From: Alphaproteobacteria bacterium UBA2784
GTDB lineage: Bacteria; Pseudomonadota; Alphaproteobacteria; Micropepsales; Micropepsaceae
Direction: 5' to 3'
Assembly (NCBI GenBank): GCA_002352285.1
Contig: DEIC01000060.1
Coordinates: forward strand, 1,331-7,403
Length of the DNA: 6,073 bases
Part shown: one piece after another, positions 1-6,026 of the stretch
How the letters are laid out: every line of letters starts with the position of its first letter
Position numbering within the stretch: the first letter of the stretch is position 1
Made by a program: the position numbers and the translations under genes
Notes under the pieces: generated by a model
Told to the model about the DNA's origin: nothing
Seen by the model: only the letters and a program-made list of their open reading frames with translations
Databases searched by the model: none

Positions 1-408
1 GCCGAGCGCATCAAGAAGGAAGTGGGTTCGGCGGCGCCGCCTGCCGACGGCACTGGTCTTGCCATCGAAATCAAGGGGCGCGACCTGCTGAATGGCGTGC
101 CCAAGGAAATCACGATCAACCAGAAGCAGATCGCCGAAAGCCTTTCGGAGCCTGTGGGCGCGATTGTCGAGGCGGTGAAGGTGGCGCTGGAAGCAACGCC
201 GCCTGAACTTGCCGCCGACATCGTGGACAAGGGCATTGTGCTGACCGGCGGCGGCTCGCTTCTGACCAATCTTGATCTGGTGCTGCGCGAGGCGACCGGC
301 CTTCCCGTCATCATCGCGGATGAACCGCTTTCGTGTGTGGCGATGGGCACGGGCCGTGCGCTTGAGCACTTCAAGATCATGAAGAACATCCTTTCGACGG
401 CCTATTGA
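1..408 (+). CDS. mreB: Rod shape-determining protein MreB, C-terminal part (5' end outside window)
   Basis: MreB is the bacterial actin homologue: an ATP-binding protein that forms filaments on the cytoplasmic face of the inner membrane and directs where the elongation machinery inserts new wall. The frame is open from base 1 (starting AERIKKEVGS) and ends with TGA at 406-408. It gives 135 residues, about the last 40 % of a protein that is usually near 347 residues. Visible motifs are the ERIKKE helix at the very start, the adenosine-binding LTGGGSLL at visible residues 81-88, and the PLSCVAMGTG segment at 109-118, where PLxCVAxGxG is typical of MreB. The C-terminus, FKIMKNILSTAY, is of normal type. 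An internal GTG at 22 is not the start, because the similarity continues upstream of it. mreC follows after 45 bases, as expected for an mreBCD operon. The identification is very secure; the N-terminal half and the promoter cannot be seen. Confidence 0.97.
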   Translation, partial: AERIKKEVGSAAPPADGTGLAIEIKGRDLLNGVPKEITINQKQIAESLSEPVGAIVEAVKVALEATPPELAADIVDKGIVLTGGGSLLTNLDLVLREATGLPVIIADEPLSCVAMGTGRALEHFKIMKNILSTAY

Positions 409-428
409 GGCGCATTCACGCAAACCCG

Positions 429-442
429 TTCCCCATCGGGAG
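429..442 (+). promoter_or_regulatory. mreC ribosome binding site inside a small inverted repeat
   Basis: The purine run GGGAG (438-442) lies 11 bases before the mreC ATG at 454 and is the best Shine-Dalgarno candidate. It is complementary to TCCC at 430-433, with a four-base loop CATC and a possible closing T429-G442 wobble pair. An alternative pairing, CCCG (425-428) with CGGG (437-440), also involves the G run. Either structure would mask the site. This lies in the only sizeable gap of the operon (409-453). The inverted repeat is seen directly; a regulatory role is inference. Confidence 0.35.
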
Positions 443-453
443 TTGGATGATCC

Positions 454-1362
454 ATGAATGACCGGCGGCGCCGCGGCGGAGGTTTCAGGGCTCCTGTGGA
501 GCTGCTGTCGCACCGTGTCGCGCTGGTGCTTCTGTCGCTGGTCGCAGCCGGATTCCTGCTCCTGGGCCGTGCCGACAGCGCGCTCTTCGAGGGCGTGCGC
601 AAATGGTTCTCGGATACGAGTGCGCCGGTTCTGGAAGCGCTGGCGACACCGCTGCGCTGGGCCGAAGAGCAGGTGAATGCGTTCACCGACATCTTTACTG
701 TGTACGAGGAAAACGAACGGCTGCGCGAAGAGAATGCACGGCTGCTCGAGTGGAAGAATGCAGCGCTGGAGATGGAGGCGCGCATCAAGCGCTATGAAGC
801 GCTGCTCAACATGCAGATTGCACCGGAGTCGAGCTTTGTGACGGCTGAAGTCATCGGTGATACGCGCGGGCCCTTTGTGCGGGCGCTGATCGTCAATGCG
901 GGCATCACGGATGGCGTCACCAAGGGACAGGCCGTGATCGACGCCAACGGGCTGATCGGGCGCGTGGTCGAGGCCGGCAATTCATCGTCGCGCGTGCTGC
1001 TTCTGACCGATCTTTCCAGCCGCATTCCCGTGGTGATCGAGCCCTATGGCGTGCGCGCCATTCTGGCGGGCGACAACAGCGAATACCCGCGCATCGAGTT
1101 CCTGCCGCCGGGCGTGACGCTCTCAACCGGTGACCGGATCGTGACATCGGGTGATGGCGGCGTGTTCCCGCCGGGCATTGCGGTGGGCGTCGCGTCGGTG
1201 GGTGATGATCCGGGCGATGTGCGCGTCATCATGTATTCAACGGGTGCGAATGCGCAGCTGGTGCGCATCATCGACTATAATTTCCCGACGGGTGTTGATG
1301 CGCCCGCTCTTGTCAGCAATGAAGCGGGGGAAGCTGTTCTGAACCCGCAGCCTGCGAATTGA
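454..1362 (+). CDS. mreC: Rod shape-determining protein MreC
   Basis: MreC is a single-pass inner-membrane protein whose periplasmic part self-assembles and contacts PBP2, switching the RodA-PBP2 synthase towards its active state. The 302 residues show the standard order. A short basic cytoplasmic tail (RRRR at 4-7) is followed by a membrane segment at about 21-38. Next comes a charged, heptad-like coiled coil at about 82-118, rich in E, R and L. The rest is the periplasmic beta domain, with GLIGRV at 166-171 and the family signature TSGDGGVFPPGIAVG at 231-245. The length is normal. The ATG at 454 is chosen because it gives the expected basic tail directly before the membrane helix; the ATG at 458 is in another frame. 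The stop TGA (1360-1362) overlaps the mreD ribosome binding site. There is no long proline-rich C-terminal extension of the kind seen in some relatives. Identification is secure. Confidence 0.96.
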   Translation: MNDRRRRGGGFRAPVELLSHRVALVLLSLVAAGFLLLGRADSALFEGVRKWFSDTSAPVLEALATPLRWAEEQVNAFTDIFTVYEENERLREENARLLEWKNAALEMEARIKRYEALLNMQIAPESSFVTAEVIGDTRGPFVRALIVNAGITDGVTKGQAVIDANGLIGRVVEAGNSSSRVLLLTDLSSRIPVVIEPYGVRAILAGDNSEYPRIEFLPPGVTLSTGDRIVTSGDGGVFPPGIAVGVASVGDDPGDVRVIMYSTGANAQLVRIIDYNFPTGVDAPALVSNEAGEAVLNPQPAN

Positions 1363-1372
1363 GGGCGCGCCC

Positions 1373-1885
1373 ATGTCGCCCGTCGCCACACGCCTTGGCC
1401 GGTTTGCCTCCATCGCCATTCCGTTCCTGTCGGGGCTTGTCTGCGTGCTGATCGGGGCCGTGCCGTTCAGCGTGTCGAACGGATTTCTGGTCACGCCGCT
1501 TTTCCCGCTGATGGCGGTTTTCTACTGGTCGATCGTGCGGCCTGACCTGATGGGGCCGACGCCGGTTTTCATCATCGGCCTCTTGCAGGACATCTTCACC
1601 GCAGGCCCCCCCGGTTTCTGGGCCTTCATTTTCCTTGCGGCCTATGCGTTCAGCGTGTCGCAGCGCATCCTGTTCACGGGCCGTTTCGCGCTTGGCCCCT
1701 GGCTGGGCTTTGCCATGACGGCGCTGATGGCCGTGTTCCTGGCCTGGGTGATTGCCAGCATTTTCCATGACGGGCCGGTGGCGCCGCTGCCGTTCTTTGT
1801 GCAGTTCGTCGCCTCGGTCACATTCTATCCATTGTTCATGCGTATCTTCGCGTTTGCCGGCCGCGGGCTGGCGCGGGGAGTGTGA
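1373..1885 (+). CDS. mreD: Rod shape-determining protein MreD
   Basis: MreD is a small polytopic inner-membrane protein that works with MreC in the elongasome; its biochemical role is not well defined. The 170 residues are strongly hydrophobic, with about five or six membrane segments at roughly 13-33, 38-53, 62-75, 82-100, 106-131 and 139-160. The family motif GLLQDIFTAGPPG (69-81) is present, matching the usual GLLxD(x)nGxPxG pattern, and YW at 51-52 is also typical. The length agrees with the family. The ATG at 1373 lies 10 bases after the mreC stop. GAGGG at 1361-1365, which begins within that stop codon, is a good ribosome binding site 7 bases upstream, so translation is probably coupled to mreC. 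A perfect 10-base palindrome (GGGCGCGCCC, 1363-1372) lies between this site and the ATG. MreD diverges quickly in sequence, so the call rests on motif, topology and position together. Confidence 0.93.
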   Translation: MSPVATRLGRFASIAIPFLSGLVCVLIGAVPFSVSNGFLVTPLFPLMAVFYWSIVRPDLMGPTPVFIIGLLQDIFTAGPPGFWAFIFLAAYAFSVSQRILFTGRFALGPWLGFAMTALMAVFLAWVIASIFHDGPVAPLPFFVQFVASVTFYPLFMRIFAFAGRGLARGV

Positions 1886-1888
1886 GCC

Positions 1889-3784
1889 ATGCCAATTCTG
1901 GGTGACGGCCACGATACCTTGAGGGCAAAGACCTTCACCCGCCGCAGCCTTGTCATGGGTGGCGGTGTGGTGACGCTTTTTGCCGCGCTGACGGGCCGCA
2001 TCTATCACCTTCAGGTTGTCGAGCGTGAGCGCTATGCCATGCTGGCGGAGGACAACCGCGTCAACGTGCAGCTGCTGCCACCCTTGCGCGGCCGCATCTT
2101 TGACCGCTTTGGCGTTGAGCTTGCCTCCAACCGCCAGAATTATCGCGCGGTGCTGATCCCCGAAAAGGCGGAGTCGGTTGAGCGCGCGCTTGATGCGCTG
2201 GCTGCCTACATTCCGATCAGTGACAATCAGCGCCAGAAGGCGTTGCGCGAGGCGCGCCGCAACAAGCCGTTCACGCCGATCACGGTCGCTGAAAACCTGA
2301 CCTGGGAGCAATTCGCCTCGCTCAACCTCAACATTCCCGACCTTTCGGGCGTTGAGCCGGATGTGGGCGACACGCGCCATTATCCGTTCGGGCCGCAATT
2401 GAGCCATGTGCTTGGCTATGTCGCGGCCGTCTCGGAACGTGACCTTGAGAATACCGATGACGACGACCCGCTGCTGCGCATTCCGGGCTTCAGGATCGGC
2501 AAGCAGGGCGTAGAGCGCGCGGTTGACAGGGATCTGCGCGGCAAGGCCGGTGTGCGGCAGATCGAAGTGAATGCCTATGGCCGCGTCATCCGCGAGCTGT
2601 CGCGTGACACCGGCACACCCGGTGAAGACGTAGTGCTGACGCTGGACATGGAAATCCAGAAGTTCACGCAGGCGCGCGTGGCGGATCAAAGCGCCAGCGT
2701 CGTCGTGATGGACATCCATAATGGCGACATCATCGCGCTTGTCTCCAATCCCGGCTTTGACCCGAATGATTTCAATGTCGGCATCTCGCATGCGCGCTGG
2801 AAAGAACTGACGGAAGACCCCCTGAAGCCGCTCATCAACAAGGCGCTGACCGGGCAGTATCCGCCGGGCTCCACCTTCAAGATGCTGACGGCGATTGCCG
2901 CCATTGAGGCGGGCGTCATTCCGCCTGAAAGCACGGTTCATTGCAGCGGGCGCATGTCGCTGGGCAGCCATGACTTCCACTGCTGGAAGCGCGGCGGCCA
3001 TGGCTCGGTCAACATGATCGGGGCGCTGAAATATTCCTGTGACATCTATTTCTACGAGGTCGCGCGTCGCTGCGGTGTGGACAAGATTTCGGAAGTTGCC
3101 CACCGATTTGGCCTTGGCGAGACATTCGGCTTTGAGGTGCCGGGCGAGAAGCGCGGCAACGTGCCAAGCCAGGCATGGAAACTCGCAACGACGGGCGAGC
3201 CGTGGCAGCAGGGTGAAACGCTGATTACCGGCATCGGGCAGGGCTATCTTCTGGCCACGCCGCTGCAGCTTGCCGTGATGACCGCACGCATTGCCAATGG
3301 CGGACGGGCCGTCGTGCCGCACATTCTGCGTTCCGTCGGTGCGACGTCCTATGCCAAGCCGGTGCCGCCTTCCATCGGCATTCCCGATGTTGCGCTGGAC
3401 CTTGCGCGTCAGGGCATGAATGCCGTGAGCAACGAGCCGGGCGGAACAGCCTATGGCTCGCGTATCGTGAGCGACACTTTGGCGCTGGCGGGCAAGACCG
3501 GCACGGCGCAGGTACGCCGCATCACCCGTGAAGAACGCGCCACTGGCGTCATCCATAACGACAATTTGCCGTGGCATCTGCGCGATCATGCACTCTTCGT
3601 GGCGTTCGCGCCCGTTGATGTGCCACGCTATGCGATCTCGGTGATTGTGGAGCATGGCGGTTCCGGCTCAAAGGCGGCGGCGCCGGTCGCGCGCGATGTC
3701 ATGCAGCTGACGCTGGAGCGCGACCCCTCGCGCCGCGCTGCGATGGGGCCGAGCGCGGGCATTGCCGGAAAGCGGGAGGGCTAG
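1889..3784 (+). CDS. mrdA: Penicillin-binding protein 2 (MrdA), peptidoglycan D,D-transpeptidase of elongation
   Basis: PBP2 is the class B transpeptidase that cross-links peptide stems of new glycan strands in the lateral wall. It is anchored in the inner membrane with its catalytic domain in the periplasm, paired with RodA, and is the target of mecillinam-type beta-lactams. The 631 residues contain a basic cytoplasmic tail (FTRRS at 16-20), a membrane anchor at about 21-37, and the pedestal/dimerisation domain with RGRIFDRFG at 67-75. YPFGPQLSHVLGYV (165-178) and GKQGVER (204-210) are conserved. The transpeptidase domain carries all three catalytic motifs: S328-T-F-K331, S383-C-D385 (the SxN-type motif, with Asp) and K536-T-G-T539. 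Cys352, Cys365, His371 and Cys384 are placed as in a metal site described for PBP2. ATG 1889 is 3 bases after the mreD stop, with GGGGAG (1875-1880) 8 bases upstream. PBP3/FtsI is less likely, given the SxD motif and the location next to rodA. The protein looks complete and functional. Confidence 0.97.
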   Translation: MPILGDGHDTLRAKTFTRRSLVMGGGVVTLFAALTGRIYHLQVVERERYAMLAEDNRVNVQLLPPLRGRIFDRFGVELASNRQNYRAVLIPEKAESVERALDALAAYIPISDNQRQKALREARRNKPFTPITVAENLTWEQFASLNLNIPDLSGVEPDVGDTRHYPFGPQLSHVLGYVAAVSERDLENTDDDDPLLRIPGFRIGKQGVERAVDRDLRGKAGVRQIEVNAYGRVIRELSRDTGTPGEDVVLTLDMEIQKFTQARVADQSASVVVMDIHNGDIIALVSNPGFDPNDFNVGISHARWKELTEDPLKPLINKALTGQYPPGSTFKMLTAIAAIEAGVIPPESTVHCSGRMSLGSHDFHCWKRGGHGSVNMIGALKYSCDIYFYEVARRCGVDKISEVAHRFGLGETFGFEVPGEKRGNVPSQAWKLATTGEPWQQGETLITGIGQGYLLATPLQLAVMTARIANGGRAVVPHILRSVGATSYAKPVPPSIGIPDVALDLARQGMNAVSNEPGGTAYGSRIVSDTLALAGKTGTAQVRRITREERATGVIHNDNLPWHLRDHALFVAFAPVDVPRYAISVIVEHGGSGSKAAAPVARDVMQLTLERDPSRRAAMGPSAGIAGKREG

Positions 3785-3787
3785 GGC

Positions 3788-4933
3788 ATGCTTGATACCT
3801 ATGGCTCTACCCGCGAGTTGCGCTTTCTCGACAAGCTCAAGGACTTCAACTGGCTTCTGATTGCGCTGATTGCAGCCATCGCCTCCATCGGCTTTGCCAT
3901 GCTCTATTCGGTGGCGGGCGGCACGTTTGAGCCGCGCGCCTCGCGCCAGATGATCCTTTTCGGCATTGGACTCTGCGCCCTGATTGTGGTGGCGCTGGTC
4001 GATCTCAGGGTGTGGATGCGGCTTGCCTATCCGGCCTATGCGGCGTCGCTGCTGCTGCTGGTGGTGGTGGAGCTGTTCGGCAAGATCGGCATGGGCGCCG
4101 AGCGCTGGGTTGACCTGTACGTCTTCCAGCTGCAGCCGTCGGAGCTGATGAAGATCACGCTGATCCTGGCCATGGCGCGCTATCTGCACTCGCTGACGCT
4201 GGATGAGGTGTCACGGCCGCTGACGCTGATCCCGCCGCTGGCGATGATCGGTTTGCCGGTCATTCTGGTTCTGATGCAGCCCAATCTGGGCACGGCCACC
4301 ATTCTGGGGGCGGTGGGGGCCTCGCTCCTCTTTGTCGCGGGGCTTTCGTGGAAGTGGATCCTGCCTGCTGTTGGCGCGGTCGCTGCCGCCATTCCGGTCG
4401 GCTGGCAGTTCCTTTTGCCGTACCAGAAAGAGCGCGTTTACACGTTCCTTGATCCGGAACGTGATCCGCTGGGTGCGGGTTACAACATTCTGCAGTCAAA
4501 GATCGCCATCGGGTCGGGCGGCGTGTTCGGCAAGGGCTACATGCTGGGATCGCAATCGCAGCTGAACTTCCTGCCGGAAAAGCACACCGACTTCATTTTC
4601 ACCACGCTGGGCGAGGAGTTTGGCCTGTTGGGGGCGGTTACGCTCCTCCTCCTCTATCTCGCGGTTCTGACCATCGGCATGATGATCGCCTATTCCAGCC
4701 GCAGCCATTTCGGCCGGCTGCTGGCGTTCGGCATCTGCGTCAATTTCGTTCTCTACATCCTCATCAACGTATCGATGGTGATGGGCGTGATCCCGGTGGT
4801 GGGGATTCCGCTGCCGCTTGTCTCTTATGGCGGCACGGCGATGCTGACCGTGCTCTTCGGCTTTGGCCTTTTGATGTGCGTACACCTCCACCGCAACGTG
4901 GATGTGCCGCGCCATTCCGGCGCCTTCTGGTAG
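3788..4933 (+). CDS. rodA: Peptidoglycan glycosyltransferase RodA (SEDS family)
   Basis: RodA polymerises lipid II into glycan strands at the periplasmic face of the inner membrane, as partner of PBP2. The 381 residues fit the family length and show about ten membrane helices (roughly 22-43, 53-72, 79-97, 118-134, 144-163, 168-186, 188-208, 278-301, 310-333, 343-366). SEDS landmarks are GAERW (103-107), LQPSELMK (115-122), QPNLGT (164-169), and the large periplasmic loop with FLDPERDPLGAGYN (220-233) and SKIAIGSGGVFGKG (237-250). FLPEKHTDFIF (261-271) contains Asp268, the position of the essential acidic residue of RodA, and PLPLVSYGGT (341-350) is also present. FtsW is the main alternative. 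It is disfavoured by the direct pairing with mrdA and by the position at the end of the mre cluster. ATG 3788 comes 3 bases after the mrdA stop, with GGGAGGG (3774-3780) 7 bases upstream, so the two partners are probably made together. The third helix is encoded by a pure repeat of four CTG then three GTG codons (4049-4069). Confidence 0.97.
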   Translation: MLDTYGSTRELRFLDKLKDFNWLLIALIAAIASIGFAMLYSVAGGTFEPRASRQMILFGIGLCALIVVALVDLRVWMRLAYPAYAASLLLLVVVELFGKIGMGAERWVDLYVFQLQPSELMKITLILAMARYLHSLTLDEVSRPLTLIPPLAMIGLPVILVLMQPNLGTATILGAVGASLLFVAGLSWKWILPAVGAVAAAIPVGWQFLLPYQKERVYTFLDPERDPLGAGYNILQSKIAIGSGGVFGKGYMLGSQSQLNFLPEKHTDFIFTTLGEEFGLLGAVTLLLLYLAVLTIGMMIAYSSRSHFGRLLAFGICVNFVLYILINVSMVMGVIPVVGIPLPLVSYGGTAMLTVLFGFGLLMCVHLHRNVDVPRHSGAFW

Positions 4934-4936
4934 GCG

Positions 4937-5779
4937 TCACTGATAAATAAACATCGGCACCTTGGCATGGGCCAGCAGGCGCGACGTGCATGAGCCAAGG
5001 ATCGTCTCGCGCCAGCCGCGATGGCCATAGGCACCCATGACCAGAAGATCTGCGCCCGTGACCGACGTGCGCGTCAGGATCTCGTCTGACGGATCGCCGC
5101 CGGAAATGACGGGGTGCGCCGTCACTGACAGGCCATGGAGATGAAGATAGGCCTGCGCAGATTTAAGCGTCTTTTCGGCGTGGCCGGCCTCTGGATGCAC
5201 GCTGACGAGGTGAAGCTGCAGCCCCTCGGCCAGACCCATCAGCACAAACAGCTGGAGTGCATGCGACGCCTGATTTGATCCGTCATAGGCGATCAAGGCG
5301 CGCTTGGGCAGATGCGCGCCCTCGGTCGTCACGAAGAGCGGGCGGGGCAGGCCCTTGAGGATGCGGCCCACCGCCCTGGCAGGCGTGCCATCACCCGAGT
5401 CGCCATGAAAATCGGTATCTCGGCCAATGACGATGGCATCGTGGGCGATTGCCGCCGCGCGCACCTCTTCAACCGGCTGTCCTTCGATCAGGATCACGCT
5501 GCCGGTGACGTGGGCGGTGCTGCAGGCGGTAAGAAACTCCTTGCGCTCGGCTTCGGCCTTTTCGTGGGCGCGCTGGAGGCGCACCTGATCGGCGTGATGC
5601 TTGTAATAGCCCGCACCCATGGGCGTGGGTTCGGAGCGCGTGAGCCAGTTGATATCGAGCACGTTGATGCCCGTCAGCCGCGCCTTGTGCTGGCCCGCCA
5701 GCGCCAGCGCAAAGTTCAGCGCCGACTGGCTGGAGGGGGTGTCATCCAGGGCGACAAGCAGGCTTTTCAGATTGGCCAT
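4937..5779 (-). CDS. Tandem-domain universal stress protein (UspA family)
   Basis: The protein has 280 residues, twice the usual single Usp domain. Domain 1 (about 4-150) begins LLVALDDTPSSQSALNFA and ends at PLFVTTEG. Domain 2 (about 158-280) begins ALIAYDGSNQASHAL. Domain 2 keeps the full nucleotide-binding pattern G-x2-G-x9-G-S: G249, G252, G262 and S263, following the LLVMG strand. Domain 1 has only VIGRDTDF after the equivalent strand and lacks that pattern, so probably only the C-terminal half binds ATP. Such cytoplasmic proteins accumulate under starvation, redox or respiratory stress; the specific role here is unknown. ATG (5779-5777) is chosen because MANLKSLLVALDD is a normal family start, and GGAG (complement of 5786-5789) lies 6 bases upstream. 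The gene faces rodA tail to tail with 3 bases between the stops, so it belongs to a separate transcription unit. Family assignment is secure; no specific gene symbol is justified. Confidence 0.93.
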   Translation of the reverse strand: MANLKSLLVALDDTPSSQSALNFALALAGQHKARLTGINVLDINWLTRSEPTPMGAGYYKHHADQVRLQRAHEKAEAERKEFLTACSTAHVTGSVILIEGQPVEEVRAAAIAHDAIVIGRDTDFHGDSGDGTPARAVGRILKGLPRPLFVTTEGAHLPKRALIAYDGSNQASHALQLFVLMGLAEGLQLHLVSVHPEAGHAEKTLKSAQAYLHLHGLSVTAHPVISGGDPSDEILTRTSVTGADLLVMGAYGHRGWRETILGSCTSRLLAHAKVPMFIYQ

Positions 5780-5849
5780 GGGAGGCTCCGTCTCGATGGC
5801 AACTCAGGGTCTGATCCCGGCTATCACACCATGGCCGATGCGGGAATGC

Positions 5850-5863
5850 CTGATCTGCCTCAA
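5850..5863 (-). promoter_or_regulatory. Possible FNR/FixK-type box upstream of usp
   Basis: Read on the minus strand this is TTGAG-GCAG-ATCAG, matching 8 of the 10 defined positions of TTGAT-N4-ATCAA, the site bound by Crp/FNR-family oxygen regulators. It lies about 71-84 bases before the usp ATG. A weak -10-like GATAGC follows (complement of 5820-5825), about two bases off ideal class II spacing. Several Usp genes in Proteobacteria are known FNR or FixK targets, which makes the location sensible. Eight matches can arise by chance, so this is a suggestion only. Confidence 0.25.
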
Positions 5864-5894
5864 GGGGTTGAGAGGCGGGACTTCGGGCAGAAAT

Positions 5895-5904
5895 CCACGC
5901 GTGG
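5895..5904. repeat. Perfect 10-base palindrome CCACGCGTGG
   Basis: A self-complementary decamer lies directly downstream, on the minus strand, of the TTGACGC -35-like element (5914-5908). That places it where a spacer/-10 operator would be if usp is transcribed from there. It has no central loop, so a dimeric protein site is more likely than an RNA hairpin. The palindrome is certain; a function is conjecture, since GC-rich DNA yields such palindromes readily. Confidence 0.3.
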
Positions 5905-5941
5905 CGCGCGTCAAAAGGCGGCTGGGAGGCGGTTTCCAGCC

Positions 5942-5970
5942 TTGTGCGGGCGGCTTTGCCTTGCTATAGC
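5942..5970 (+). promoter_or_regulatory. Candidate sigma-70-type promoter for tRNA-Lys
   Basis: TTGTGCG (5942-5948) and GCTATAGC (5963-5970) are separated by 14 bases. This resembles the alphaproteobacterial housekeeping promoter TTGACGS-N10-14-GCTANAWC: the -10 octamer differs at one defined position, and the -35 keeps TTG and CG with T for A at its fourth position and G for C at its fifth. Transcription would begin near 5977, leaving a leader of about 50 bases before the mature tRNA at 6027. GATATG at 6009-6014 is a weaker alternative -10. The assignment rests on pattern and position. Confidence 0.45.
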
Positions 5971-6026
5971 GCCCCCTCTTTGGCGGCCCCCTTTGCGCTT
6001 TCGGGCGCGATATGGCCTTGCCGGGC

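Larger units (their letters stand above)
5780..6026. other. Intergenic region between the divergent usp gene and tRNA-Lys
   Basis: These 247 bases separate two divergently transcribed units and must contain the promoters for both. On the minus strand a perfect TTGACGC (complement of 5908-5914) matches the alphaproteobacterial -35 consensus, but no convincing -10 follows at normal spacing. Next to the usp start, GGAGGCTCC (5781-5789) is an inverted repeat with a Shine-Dalgarno sequence on each strand. Other notable elements are an FNR/FixK-like box (5850-5863), a CTCAA-GGGG-TTGAG inverted repeat (5859-5872) and CCACGCGTGG (5895-5904). The last 55 bases, after the candidate tRNA promoter, are C/T-rich and likely the tRNA leader. 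No clear protein-coding gene is seen, apart from one doubtful 57-codon frame at 5796-5969. Confidence 0.7.

Noticed and set aside
458..676. Alternative ATG at 458, in another frame, four bases after the mreC start
   Set aside because: The frame gives a Cys/Arg/Trp-rich product without domains, while the frame from 454 encodes the complete MreC.
1363..1372. Palindrome GGGCGCGCCC directly before the mreD start
   Set aside because: It has no loop and is too short for a stable RNA hairpin. It is readily explained by the GC-rich composition and the overlap of the mreC stop with the mreD ribosome binding site.
1313..3655. Long open frame of 780 codons on the minus strand, antisense to mreD and mrdA
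   Set aside because: It is opposite two well-supported genes with full catalytic motifs. Its translation is rich in His, Arg and Gln with no recognisable domain, as expected for the complement of GC-rich coding sequence.
3668..4189. Minus-strand open frame antisense to the mrdA/rodA junction
   Set aside because: It is low-complexity (His/Gln/Arg-rich), has no family resemblance and lies opposite conserved genes, so it is a shadow frame.
4962..4975. TGGC-ATGG-GCCA inverted repeat after the rodA stop as a terminator
   Set aside because: The stem is only four pairs, has no following T run and lies within the usp coding sequence.
5911..5937. GGAAAC (minus, complement of 5932-5937) as a general stress (EcfG-type) -35 element for usp
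   Set aside because: The expected GGAAC is imperfect and no CGTT occurs 16-17 bases downstream.
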